From Helicobacter ibis (GTDB lineage Bacteria; Campylobacterota; Campylobacteria; Campylobacterales; Helicobacteraceae): a DNA stretch of 45,140 bases. Below, piece after piece: positions 1-7,322 of this stretch. The DNA is taken from NCBI RefSeq assembly GCF_027859255.1, contig NZ_JAQHXR010000005.1:1-45140 (forward strand). The letters run 5' to 3'. A program made the translations under genes and the position numbers. Under the pieces are notes generated by a model. It saw nothing but the letters and a program-made list of their open reading frames with translations, did no database searches and was not told the DNA's origin. Position 1 is the stretch's first letter. Each line of letters begins with the position of its first letter.

Positions 1-1076
1 ATATTATCATTTATGGCTTTAGCCATAGAACCAAATTCATCATTAGATGTTATAGCTATTGGTTTAGGAGCTTGTTTAGTTTCATAGTTTATGTATTTAA
101 AGAATGAAAGTAGACCTTGTTGGATAGTTGATAAATGTTTTAAATTTAAACTAATTAAAAATTTAATTAAAATCAAAGCAACAACTATCGACAACACTCC
201 GACTAAAAGCTGTTTAAAAAATATATCTTCTATCGTATTTGTATAGACACTTTCAGCCATAATTGAACACACATAATATTTTGACATTTTTGGAGATTCG
301 CATATAACTGCTCTATTACCACCCTCACCATCATCTATTATTAATGTTTCTTTTGATATTTTCCCATCTTTGCCCTCTGGTGTTTGCAAATATGCTTCCA
401 TTATGTTTTCTGCTAACTTTGTTTTCTGTAGCATTTTACCAACTTCTTCACTAAACATAACAGTACCATCTTTTGCCAAAACAACACTATAACCATCTCT
501 TGATTTGCCCATACTAAGAACATTTGCAGAATATTCAGATAAATCATAATTACCGCCAACAGCACCTATGAATTTACCATTTGATACAATTGGATACGAA
601 TATGACATTGAAGGGGCTTTTAAACTAGGAGCAATATATGGATCTGATACAAAAACTTCATTTGGATTATTTTTTACTTCTTTATACCAAGTCCTGCCTC
701 TAGGATCATACCCATCTGCTGGCGTCTGATGATTTCCATTAGATCTTATCATACTACCATCTTCAAATCCCGCATAAAATACAGCAAAGTTACTAGCTTC
801 ACCAACACTTTTCACAACAGAATATATTTCTTGTAATGTCATATTTGGATTTCTTGCAATCTCATTAGCTGCAGCTTTAACTGCATTACGCTTTACATAA
901 TCATAATATGAAAAGAAAATTACAATATCGTCAACCGTTTTTGTTTGAATTTGTGTCAATAAATCATATGCATTTCTTTTTGACTGAAAATAACTATAGC
1001 CACTAACTACTATCAAAACAAGCACAATAAATATACCCATATACATTGTCAACTTATTTGAAATTCCTTTAAACAT
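1..1076 (-). CDS. Methyl-accepting chemotaxis protein, N-terminal part (cut by window edge)
   Basis: Only the first 358 codons or so are in the window; the reading frame is open to position 1. The protein begins MFKGISNKLTMYMG and has an N-terminal membrane helix (about residues 9-28), a periplasmic region with the pattern of a double Cache domain (DPRGRTWYKEV, then YSYPIVSNGKFIGAVGGNYD), a second membrane helix (KQLLVGVLSIVVAIVALILI) and the beginning of a HAMP-type segment (NDEFGSMAKAIND). In the family, Cache domains bind small ligands such as amino or organic acids and signal to CheA through a cytoplasmic coiled coil, which would lie left of the window. The start is the ATG at 1076, preceded by AAGGGGAG. 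It lies 62 bases beyond the metQ stop on the same strand. The ligand cannot be told. Confidence 0.88.
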   Translation of the reverse strand, partial: MFKGISNKLTMYMGIFIVLVLIVVSGYSYFQSKRNAYDLLTQIQTKTVDDIVIFFSYYDYVKRNAVKAAANEIARNPNMTLQEIYSVVKSVGEASNFAVFYAGFEDGSMIRSNGNHQTPADGYDPRGRTWYKEVKNNPNEVFVSDPYIAPSLKAPSMSYSYPIVSNGKFIGAVGGNYDLSEYSANVLSMGKSRDGYSVVLAKDGTVMFSEEVGKMLQKTKLAENIMEAYLQTPEGKDGKISKETLIIDDGEGGNRAVICESPKMSKYYVCSIMAESVYTNTIEDIFFKQLLVGVLSIVVALILIKFLISLNLKHLSTIQQGLLSFFKYINYETKQAPKPIAITSNDEFGSMAKAINDN

Positions 1077-1138
1077 AGCTCTCCCCTTATATATAAATTA
1101 AGTAATGAAAAATATCTACAATAATCTAAACCAAGCTA

Positions 1139-1951
1139 TTAAAAGCTTGGGATAATAGCACCTTTGTATTGTTCATTTATATAATTTTTAATTGTATCAC
1201 TTTGTAGAACTTTAACTAACTTCTGAATATTTTCATCATTTTCTCTACCCTCTTTTACAACCAAAATATTAGAATATGGGGATTCTTTATCTTCAATTGC
1301 TATTGCATCTTGCAGAGGATTTAGATTTGCCAAAAGTGCAAAATTTGTATTAATAACCGAGATTGTAACATCATCTAGCGTCCTAGTTAATTGTGGTGCA
1401 TCAACCTCTTTAAAGCTCAAATTTCTATCATTTTGTATAACATCTTGTGGAGACACTAAATTCCCTTCTGATAGCTTGATAATACCTTCTTTTTCTAAGA
1501 TTCTCAATGCTCTAGAACCATTTGATGGATCATTTGGTATTGTAACTACATCTCCATCTTTTAGCTCATCTAGGCTTTTAATTTTTTTAGAATAAACACC
1601 CATTGGCTCTAAGTGGATACTAGCAACGCTTACTAGCTTTGTCCCCTTCTCTGCATTAAAAGAATCCAAATAAGGCTTATGCTGGAAAAAATTTGCATCT
1701 AAAGATCCATCTTCAAGTGATAAATTAGGAGTTACATAGTCTGTAAATTCTTTAATTTCTAAACTAATACCCTCTTTTTCTAATAATGGAACAACCTGTG
1801 ACAGTATCGTAGCATGCGGCTCTGGAGTAGCTCCAACTATTAACTTTGCACTTCCTTTAGTGTCAGCACTAGAATCAGAATCCACTCCGCACGCTATAAA
1901 AAAAACAGCCAAAAAAACTCCAAACACCGAAAATAACAATTTATTTAACAT
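1139..1951 (-). CDS. metQ: D-methionine-binding lipoprotein MetQ (NlpA family)
   Basis: Substrate-binding lipoprotein of the MetNIQ ABC importer, 270 residues, normal for the family. The signal peptide ends in a lipobox FIAC with the lipid-carrying Cys at 21. The mature part shows NlpA-family blocks: LIVGATPEPHATIL, DANFFQHKPYLD, VSVASIHLEPMGVYS, TIPNDPSNGSRALRIL and ISVINTNFAL. A TTG lies one codon upstream, but the ATG at 1951 is better spaced from the AAGGGG ribosome site. It is the last gene of the metN-methyltransferase-metI-metQ run and lies 21 bases after metI. It should be anchored in the inner membrane and deliver methionine to MetI. Close relatives can bind L- or D-methionine or dipeptides, so the exact ligand is inferred. 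Confidence 0.93.
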   Translation of the reverse strand: MLNKLLFSVFGVFLAVFFIACGVDSDSSADTKGSAKLIVGATPEPHATILSQVVPLLEKEGISLEIKEFTDYVTPNLSLEDGSLDANFFQHKPYLDSFNAEKGTKLVSVASIHLEPMGVYSKKIKSLDELKDGDVVTIPNDPSNGSRALRILEKEGIIKLSEGNLVSPQDVIQNDRNLSFKEVDAPQLTRTLDDVTISVINTNFALLANLNPLQDAIAIEDKESPYSNILVVKEGRENDENIQKLVKVLQSDTIKNYINEQYKGAIIPSF

Positions 1952-1972
1952 CAAAACCCCTTACAGTTAAAA

Positions 1973-2623
1973 TCATCGTTTTAATTTCCTATATAAAAAA
2001 TCACCAAAACTTTGGATTAATTGAACTAAGAAGATTAAAATCAACACAGTATATAACATAATATCGCTTTGAAATCTATAATAACCATATTTTATAGCAA
2101 CATCGCCAAGTCCTCCACCGCCTACTGCACCAGCCATAGCACTAAAGCCAATGACAAGTATTAAAGCAAGTGTAATGCCAGATACAATGCTGGGTAATGC
2201 CTCTATAAACATTACTCTAAAAATGATTTGCAAATTACTAGCCCCAAAACTAAGTGAAGCTTCAATAACACCTCTATCAACCTCTTTTAACGCAGATTCT
2301 ATTATTCTAACTATAAATGGTGCAGCACCAATACTTAAAGGAACAATAGCGGCACTAGCACCTATACTTTTTCCTATTAGCCATTGCGTAAATGGAAATA
2401 ACACAACCATCAAAATCAAAAAAGGAAAAGACCTAAGAGTATTTGTAATAGTATCTAGCACGACAAATATGGCTCTATTTGGAGATAGTCCATTTGGTGC
2501 ATGTAACACAAGCAAAATAGCGGGAATAATCGCTAAAGCAGTAGCAATTGTAGTTGCTACAATACTCATATAAAGAGTATCAATTGTAGCTTCTAATAAT
2601 ATATTTAACAATTTATAATCCAT
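1973..2623 (-). CDS. metI: D-methionine ABC transporter permease MetI
   Basis: Inner-membrane permease of the methionine importer, 216 residues, the usual MetI size. It has about five hydrophobic helices, the conserved block TITNTLRSFPFLILMV, and the EAA loop that docks on MetN (EALPSIVSGITLAL) followed by MAGAVGGGGLGDVAIKYGY. It starts 8 bases after the stop of the preceding methyltransferase frame and ends 21 bases before metQ. Its translation may therefore depend on translation of the upstream phase-variable gene. Identity is clear from motif content and from its metN and metQ neighbours. Confidence 0.94.
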   Translation of the reverse strand: MDYKLLNILLEATIDTLYMSIVATTIATALAIIPAILLVLHAPNGLSPNRAIFVVLDTITNTLRSFPFLILMVVLFPFTQWLIGKSIGASAAIVPLSIGAAPFIVRIIESALKEVDRGVIEASLSFGASNLQIIFRVMFIEALPSIVSGITLALILVIGFSAMAGAVGGGGLGDVAIKYGYYRFQSDIMLYTVLILIFLVQLIQSFGDFLYRKLKR

Positions 2624-2631
2624 AACAATCC

Positions 2632-3221
2632 TTATCTAAAATCATATTTATATTCCTCATAATATTTCTCTAGCTTTTCTTTCTTACAATCTTTTACAAA
2701 AAATATCCCAAGAGTATCTACTCTATCGATACATTCTAAAAACTCAAGCAAACAACCATAAATTTCCAATCTATCAAAAAAATCATGAATGATTATCTTA
2801 GAATTTGGATAGTGTTTGATAGACTTCAATGCACACGCTACCCTAAACCTGCCATCTACAAAAATAGTATCAATTTCGCCCCCCCCCCACTATTAATCGC
2901 ATTAAATATAGCAGAAGAATACGATGAAAAAGAAGCTTTGCTACTATCATCTACTGGCACTCCCCACTCTTTAGCAGCACCTATATTTACATGAAAAATA
3001 TTTAATCTATTGCCAAAAATCATTAAATTATTTAATAATTGCCTTGCAAAATTAAAATCAGATTCAACGCTAATTACATTAGCTTCAGTTAGATAAAACA
3101 TATTAAATGTGCTACCTCCACAACCAAACTCTAAATAACTCTTTAAATCTAAAGTATGCTTTGTAAATAAATTTATCTCCCTTGTAGTTGCATGCATTAT
3201 ATTTGTTGTAATCACCGACAT
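2632..3221 (-). CDS. Putative SAM-dependent methyltransferase, phase-variable, frameshifted at a G10 tract
   Basis: Two open frames belong to one gene. The first (from ATG 3221, after AAGGGA) encodes residues 1-121. It carries a class I SAM-binding motif (LEFGCGGSTF, about residue 32) and an acidic motif II (VISVESD). It runs into a poly-G tract at 2888-2879 and then stops at 2856. The frame that continues past the tract reads EIDTIFVDGRFRVACALKS and ends at 2632 (EEYKYDFR). With 10 G the protein is cut off; 8 or 11 G would join the halves into a protein of about 195 residues. I do not recognise a named family; the VDGRFRVACAL block is one I associate with methyltransferase-like proteins of surface-polysaccharide loci. 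It sits 8 bases after metN and 8 before metI, so it is co-transcribed with the methionine importer. The target is unknown. Confidence 0.7.
2879..2888 (-). repeat. Poly-G tract (10 G on minus strand), contingency locus
   Basis: Ten consecutive C on the plus strand read as G10 within the methyltransferase gene. Tracts of this length mutate by slipped-strand mispairing in Helicobacter and Campylobacter. At 10 the downstream frame is out of register; 8 or 11 restores it. Confidence 0.92.
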
Positions 3222-3229
3222 AAAATCCC

Positions 3230-4189
3230 TTAATCAACTATTTCCCAATTTGTCCCATGTGTGCTTAGGTAACTAAAGACTTTCTCTTTTATATCCTCTT
3301 GTATATTTATAACAAGCACACCAAGTGCGATACCACCAAAAGATTCTAAATTCCCCCATACTATGTTACAATCTATATCAAGCTCTCTTGCCATTTTTGT
3401 GATAATTGGATTGCTTGCTACTTCCTTTGGAAAATAGATTCTTATATTAACCCCGCTACTTGGTAATATCTCATTTTCTCCCAAAAACTCTCTCATTTTT
3501 TTGTCTGGTTCTAGGAATAGCGATTCAATGCTTCCGCATTTTAGAATCTCTCCATTTTCCATAAATGCAGCCTCGCTACATATCTTTTTTACAACTTCCA
3601 TTTCATGTGTAACAATAACAATTGTGACACCAAGCTTTTCTTTAATTTCTAGCAATAAATCTAAAATAGAACTTGTAATTAGTGGATCAAGCGCACTTGT
3701 CGCCTCATCACTAAGAAGTAATTTAGGATTCATAACCAATGCCCTAGCGATAGCTACTCTTTGCTTTTGACCTCCACTAAGCTCACTTGGATAATGCTTG
3801 GCCCTATCTTTTAGCCCAACTAGCTCAAGTAGATTATAGATTCTATCTTTATCTATCTTCTCTCCCCAACATTCTAGTGGCAAGATTATATTTTCATACA
3901 CACTTTTCCTATCCATAAGCGAAAAATGCTGAAAAATCATGCCAATATTTTTGCGTAACTTTCGCAAAGATTCCTTTTTTAGAGATGTAACTTCAACTCC
4001 ATCTATTTTAATACTACCACTATTTATACCCTCAAGCCCGTTAAATGTCCTAAGCAATGTGCTCTTCCCAGCACCACTATGTCCTACAAGACCAAAAATT
4101 GAACCTTGCTTTATACTTAAATTAATATTTTTTAAAACTTCCAGTTTGCCATATTTTTTATAAACTTGATTTACTTCGATGAAATTCAT
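3230..4189 (-). CDS. metN: Methionine ABC transporter ATP-binding protein MetN
   Basis: ATPase of the methionine importer, 319 residues. It has Walker A GHSGAGKST (36-44), the signature LSGGQKQRVAIARAL, Walker B LLLSDEATSALDP, and the switch histidine in IVTHEMEVV. The last 75 residues form a C-terminal NIL domain (IYFPKEVASNPIITKMARE onwards), which in E. coli MetN binds methionine and inhibits transport (trans-inhibition). The start is the ATG at 4189. It is the first gene of the run that continues into the phase-variable methyltransferase, metI and metQ. Inserting a gene between metN and metI is unusual. Confidence 0.95.
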   Translation of the reverse strand: MNFIEVNQVYKKYGKLEVLKNINLSIKQGSIFGLVGHSGAGKSTLLRTFNGLEGINSGSIKIDGVEVTSLKKESLRKLRKNIGMIFQHFSLMDRKSVYENIILPLECWGEKIDKDRIYNLLELVGLKDRAKHYPSELSGGQKQRVAIARALVMNPKLLLSDEATSALDPLITSSILDLLLEIKEKLGVTIVIVTHEMEVVKKICSEAAFMENGEILKCGSIESLFLEPDKKMREFLGENEILPSSGVNIRIYFPKEVASNPIITKMARELDIDCNIVWGNLESFGGIALGVLVINIQEDIKEKVFSYLSTHGTNWEIVD

Positions 4190-4214
4190 GCTTTTCCAAT
4201 TTTTAAGATTGCGT

Positions 4215-4232
4215 ATTTTAGCAAAAATTATA
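4215..4232 (-). promoter_or_regulatory. Candidate metN promoter
   Basis: Two -10-like hexamers lie upstream of metN on the minus strand: TATAAT at 4232-4227 and TAAAAT at 4220-4215, in an AT-rich divergent spacer. Epsilonproteobacterial promoters often lack a clear -35 box, so either could be used. No SAM riboswitch fold is visible in this short leader. Confidence 0.4.
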
Positions 4233-4279
4233 TGTTTATGTTAAAATACCACACTTTATTCAATGCAATAGGAGTTGCT

Positions 4280-4528
4280 ATGGAAGAAAATGAATCGAAC
4301 ACACTTTTAGAAGGTATAGATAAGCTACTTGAAGAATATAAGCTCTTTAAAGAAGAAAATCAACAATTAAGACAACAAATTGTATTGCTAAAAGCAGAAA
4401 ATGAAGCAAAAAAATCAGAAATAAACTCGCTTTGTGATGAGATAAATGAAAAAGATAGGATCCTAGAAACTCAAAACAAAGAGTTAGCAGTAATCAAGGA
4501 TAAGATTCAAAGTGTGATTAAGGGTTGA
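4280..4528 (+). CDS. Small coiled-coil protein upstream of priA
   Basis: 82 residues, ATG at 4280 preceded by AGGAG. The frame extends upstream, but that extension would overlap the metN promoter region and has no ribosome site. Almost the whole protein is a charged heptad-type coiled coil (LLEEYKLFKEENQQLRQQ, LKAENEAKKSEINSLCDE). No catalytic motif is seen. Its size and coiled-coil nature resemble ZapB-like division proteins, but this is only a resemblance. It is followed 2 bases later by another small gene and then priA, so the three are probably one transcript. Confidence 0.75.
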   Translation: MEENESNTLLEGIDKLLEEYKLFKEENQQLRQQIVLLKAENEAKKSEINSLCDEINEKDRILETQNKELAVIKDKIQSVIKG

Positions 4529-4530
4529 TT

Positions 4531-4749
4531 ATGGATAGTCCATTTCGCGTTTGTATCTATGGAAGATTCTATGAAATACCTTCAAAGGATATATCAAGCG
4601 AAACTTTAGCTAAACTAAAAAATCTAGCAGACGATAGTGGCAATGTGAATCCTCGCGATTTGCTAGTAGCATTTTTAGAGTCAAGCGAAGAAACACAAAG
4701 CTTAAAACAAAACATACAATGTGCTATCACAAAGTTAAAAAGCAGATAA
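4531..4749 (+). CDS. Small conserved-type protein of unknown function upstream of priA
   Basis: 72 residues from the ATG at 4531, with AAGGG about 8 bases upstream; a TTG two codons earlier overlaps the previous stop. It begins MDSPFRVCIYGRFYEIPSKD and has a C-terminal helical part. There is no signal peptide or membrane segment. The layout of one short strand-rich N-terminus followed by a helix is compatible with a ZapA-like division factor partnering the preceding coiled-coil protein, but no diagnostic motif proves it. Its stop TAA abuts the priA TTG start (TAATTG), suggesting coupled translation. Confidence 0.7.
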   Translation: MDSPFRVCIYGRFYEIPSKDISSETLAKLKNLADDSGNVNPRDLLVAFLESSEETQSLKQNIQCAITKLKSR

Positions 4750-6588
4750 TTGTTCTACTATAAAATATTACCACTAAAACATAATCTACAAGAGCTAACA
4801 TACTATTCTAAAATACCACTAAAAATAGGACAAATAGTAGAAGTAGAGTTAATAAACAAGATAATACATGGTGTTGTATTTTTAGAATCTAATAAACCAA
4901 ATTTTGAATGCAAAGAGGCAGTTGCAAGCGAATATTTTCTAAGCAAGATTCAATTATCAATAGCAGAATTTATTACTAGTTATTATTTTACAACAAGAGC
5001 CATTAGCTATGGGCTATTTACACCATTTAAAAACAAAGATACAAAGCTAGATTCCATAGAATTCAAACTACAAAGCCTAAGCCAAGCACAAAATTTGGCA
5101 CTAAACTTCATAAAAGATAGACAAAGCACACTTTTATTTGGTGATACTGGAAGTGGCAAAACAGAAATATACATACATTTAATAAATGAAGCACTAAAAA
5201 ATAGACAAAATGCAATCTTTCTAATGCCTGAAATCTCGCTAACACCACAAATGGAAAAGAGACTAAAGGCGGTTTTTGGGGACATTTTAGCCTTTTGGCA
5301 TTCAAAAGTTAGCAAAAAAAAGAAAAATGAAATACTAAACTTAATTTATGATAATAAAATAAGAATCTTAGCTGGTGCAAGATCTGCATTGTTTTTGCCA
5401 ATACACTCTTTAGGGCTAATAATAATCGATGAAGAGCATGATGATGCATACAAATCAAGCTCAAACCCAACATACCACGCAAGAGATGTAGCACTCTATC
5501 TTGCACAAAAACATAATATAAAAATACTTCTAGGATCTGCAACACCAAGCCTCTCTACATATTATAGATTCAAAGAAAATAATTCTATGTATAGACTAAA
5601 AGGCACTTACTATAATTCAAACAAAAAATTCGTATTTTGTGAAAATAGTGAAGATAAAATAATTATAAACTCACTACAAAACACCATAGATTCAAATAAT
5701 CAAGCAATAGTATTTCTCCCAACTAGGGCAAATTTCAAATACTTAATATGCAAATCTTGTAGCACTAGCATACACTGCCCAAATTGTAGCGTTGGAATGA
5801 GTTTGCACTTAAAAAATAAAAAACTAAAATGCCACTATTGCCAACACACACAAGAAATCCCACAAAGATGTCCTTGTGGAGGTGAATTAAGTAGCCAAAG
5901 AATAGGCACACAAGAATATGTAAAATATCTACAAAGCAATCTAAAAGATTCAAAAATTCAATGCTTTGATAGAGATGAGATAACAACACAAAAAAAACTA
6001 ACACACATTCTTAATGAGTTTAACAAAAGAAAAATAGATATTTTAGTTGGCACTCAAATGTTATCAAAAGGACATGATTATCACAATGTAAAACTAAGTG
6101 TAATTTTAGGCATAGATTACATAGCTCAAAGCTGTGATTATAGGGCAAATGAAAAAGCAATATCTTTACTATTGCAACTAGCTGGACGAAGCGGAAGAAA
6201 AGATTCTGGATTAGTTCTAATTCAAAGCAAAAATAAAGAATACTTACAAAATTATCTGCAAGATTACGAATCTTTTTTAAAAGATGAATTACTAATTAGA
6301 GAGCACCTATACCCACCATATATGCGTTTAGCACTTGTAAAAATCTCACACATAAACAAAGATAAAGCGATTTTAATAATGGAAAAATTAATCTCCAAAA
6401 TAAAACAGAATCTAAAAAGCAAGACAACAATAGTAGGATATGGGGAATCTCCAATTCAAAAGTTATCCAACAAATGGAGATTTAGTATCATGCTAAGAAG
6501 TACAGAAGCAAAGAATCTGCATGATTCTTTGCTAATATTGCGTGGAGAGAATTGCACAATCGATATAGATCCTATTGATTTTGTATAA
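4750..6588 (+). CDS. priA: Primosomal protein N' (replication restart helicase PriA)
   Basis: DNA helicase that reloads the replisome at stalled forks. It is 612 residues, shorter than E. coli PriA (about 730) but typical of epsilonproteobacteria. It has Walker A GDTGSGKTEI (131-140), the DEEH box in IIIDEEHDDAYK, GSATPS, and the paired zinc-binding Cys cluster CKSCSTSIHCPNCS / CHYCQHTQEIPQRCPCGG. Late helicase motifs are VGTQMLSKGHDY and QLAGRSGRK. The start is TTG at 4750, directly after the previous stop. It fits because the next residues (FYYKILPLKHNLQELTYYS) match the usual PriA N-terminus and no nearer ATG exists. Confidence 0.95.
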   Translation: MFYYKILPLKHNLQELTYYSKIPLKIGQIVEVELINKIIHGVVFLESNKPNFECKEAVASEYFLSKIQLSIAEFITSYYFTTRAISYGLFTPFKNKDTKLDSIEFKLQSLSQAQNLALNFIKDRQSTLLFGDTGSGKTEIYIHLINEALKNRQNAIFLMPEISLTPQMEKRLKAVFGDILAFWHSKVSKKKKNEILNLIYDNKIRILAGARSALFLPIHSLGLIIIDEEHDDAYKSSSNPTYHARDVALYLAQKHNIKILLGSATPSLSTYYRFKENNSMYRLKGTYYNSNKKFVFCENSEDKIIINSLQNTIDSNNQAIVFLPTRANFKYLICKSCSTSIHCPNCSVGMSLHLKNKKLKCHYCQHTQEIPQRCPCGGELSSQRIGTQEYVKYLQSNLKDSKIQCFDRDEITTQKKLTHILNEFNKRKIDILVGTQMLSKGHDYHNVKLSVILGIDYIAQSCDYRANEKAISLLLQLAGRSGRKDSGLVLIQSKNKEYLQNYLQDYESFLKDELLIREHLYPPYMRLALVKISHINKDKAILIMEKLISKIKQNLKSKTTIVGYGESPIQKLSNKWRFSIMLRSTEAKNLHDSLLILRGENCTIDIDPIDFV

Positions 6589-6657
6589 AATACCTATAAT
6601 ACATATCTAGCGTTATTAAAAAGCTATGAGATGATACTGGAGAGATAGCGCCAAAAT

Positions 6658-7289
6658 TTACATTTTATGTGCAATAACAAGTATATTCTGCCTATACCAA
6701 TTATATATTTGCATTGTTCCAAAATTTAGTATTATAAAGTCATAACATACATAATCATTACTAGCAAACAAATTAGCCCAATACGCTGGTGGTTGCTCAT
6801 TTACATGATGAGTTCCACCTTGGAGAGGAATTGCAGCTGAAAAAATTATAATATAAGATAAACTAGTTAATAAATTTATGAAATTTTGAGCATATTTTAC
6901 TTCAAAATGTTCTGCAACTTCTAAGCTCTCTGCTACATCAAAGGGCTTAATCCTCCCAACCCCCCCCCGCATACTAGAGGCTTTATAAGTTTCATTATTA
7001 TTTAAAGATTCTAAGATTTTTTGATAATCATTTGTTAGATTTACTTGTTGATAATTTGATTTTGGGATAAAAAACATAGAATCTTCCATATTATTCCCAT
7101 CAATACCAAACACCCTAATAGAAGAATCAAACTCGCTCCAAGCTTTAAGCCAAGTGCCAACGCACAACCAACATCAATGACACTTTTTGGTTACAAAAAA
7201 TTTATTGTGTGTATTGCAGATCTATAACTGCCTTCTGCTTGTTTGTAAAATTATTCATCATAAATTTTTACAATATTTTCTAGTTCCAT
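6658..7289 (-). pseudogene. Decayed SAM-dependent methyltransferase gene with a G9 tract
   Basis: The original start is the ATG at 7289 after TTGGAGATTATA. Reading on gives MELENIVKIYDE, a TAA at 7253, FYKQAEGSYRSAIHTINFL, a second TAA at 7193, then PKSVIDVGC. There one base has been lost (about 7160), so the motif that should read DVGCGVGTW continues in another frame as VGTWLKAWSEFD. The rest stays open to 6658 and passes through a G9 tract (6968-6960) in frame, followed by FDVAESLEVAEHF and FSAAIPLQGGTHHVNEQPP, typical of glycan-locus methyltransferases. Near the end, NFGTMQIYNWYRQN looks like FWNNANIYNWYRQN after two small compensating shifts. Two nonsense codons plus a frameshift mean it cannot be rescued by tract slippage alone. 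It lies between priA and actP. Confidence 0.82.
6960..6968 (-). repeat. Poly-G tract (9 G on minus strand) in a pseudogene
   Basis: Nine consecutive C on the plus strand, read as G9 in the decayed methyltransferase. It is in frame with the flanking coding sequence. It looks like a former contingency tract whose gene has since been inactivated elsewhere. Confidence 0.85.
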
Positions 7290-7292
7290 TAT

Positions 7293-7315
7293 AATCTCCA
7301 AAATTTTTGGAGATT
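7293..7315 (-). terminator. Hairpin after actP, overlapping the ribosome site of the pseudogene
   Basis: Arms AATCTCCA (7293-7300) and TGGAGATT (7308-7315) pair perfectly, extended by AAA/TTT in the centre. It lies 8 bases past the actP stop, where a terminator is expected. It lacks a strong U run on the minus strand. The second arm on that strand contains the GGAG ribosome site of the pseudogene start at 7289. Confidence 0.5.
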
Positions 7316-7322
7316 AATCATG

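Noticed and set aside
2151-2573. Plus-strand frame of 140 residues opposite metI
   Set aside because: No ribosome site or recognisable domain, and metI on the other strand is unambiguous.
4190-4279. SAM or methionine riboswitch before metN
   Set aside because: The spacer is only 90 bases, AT-rich, shared by divergent promoters, and shows no conserved riboswitch helices.
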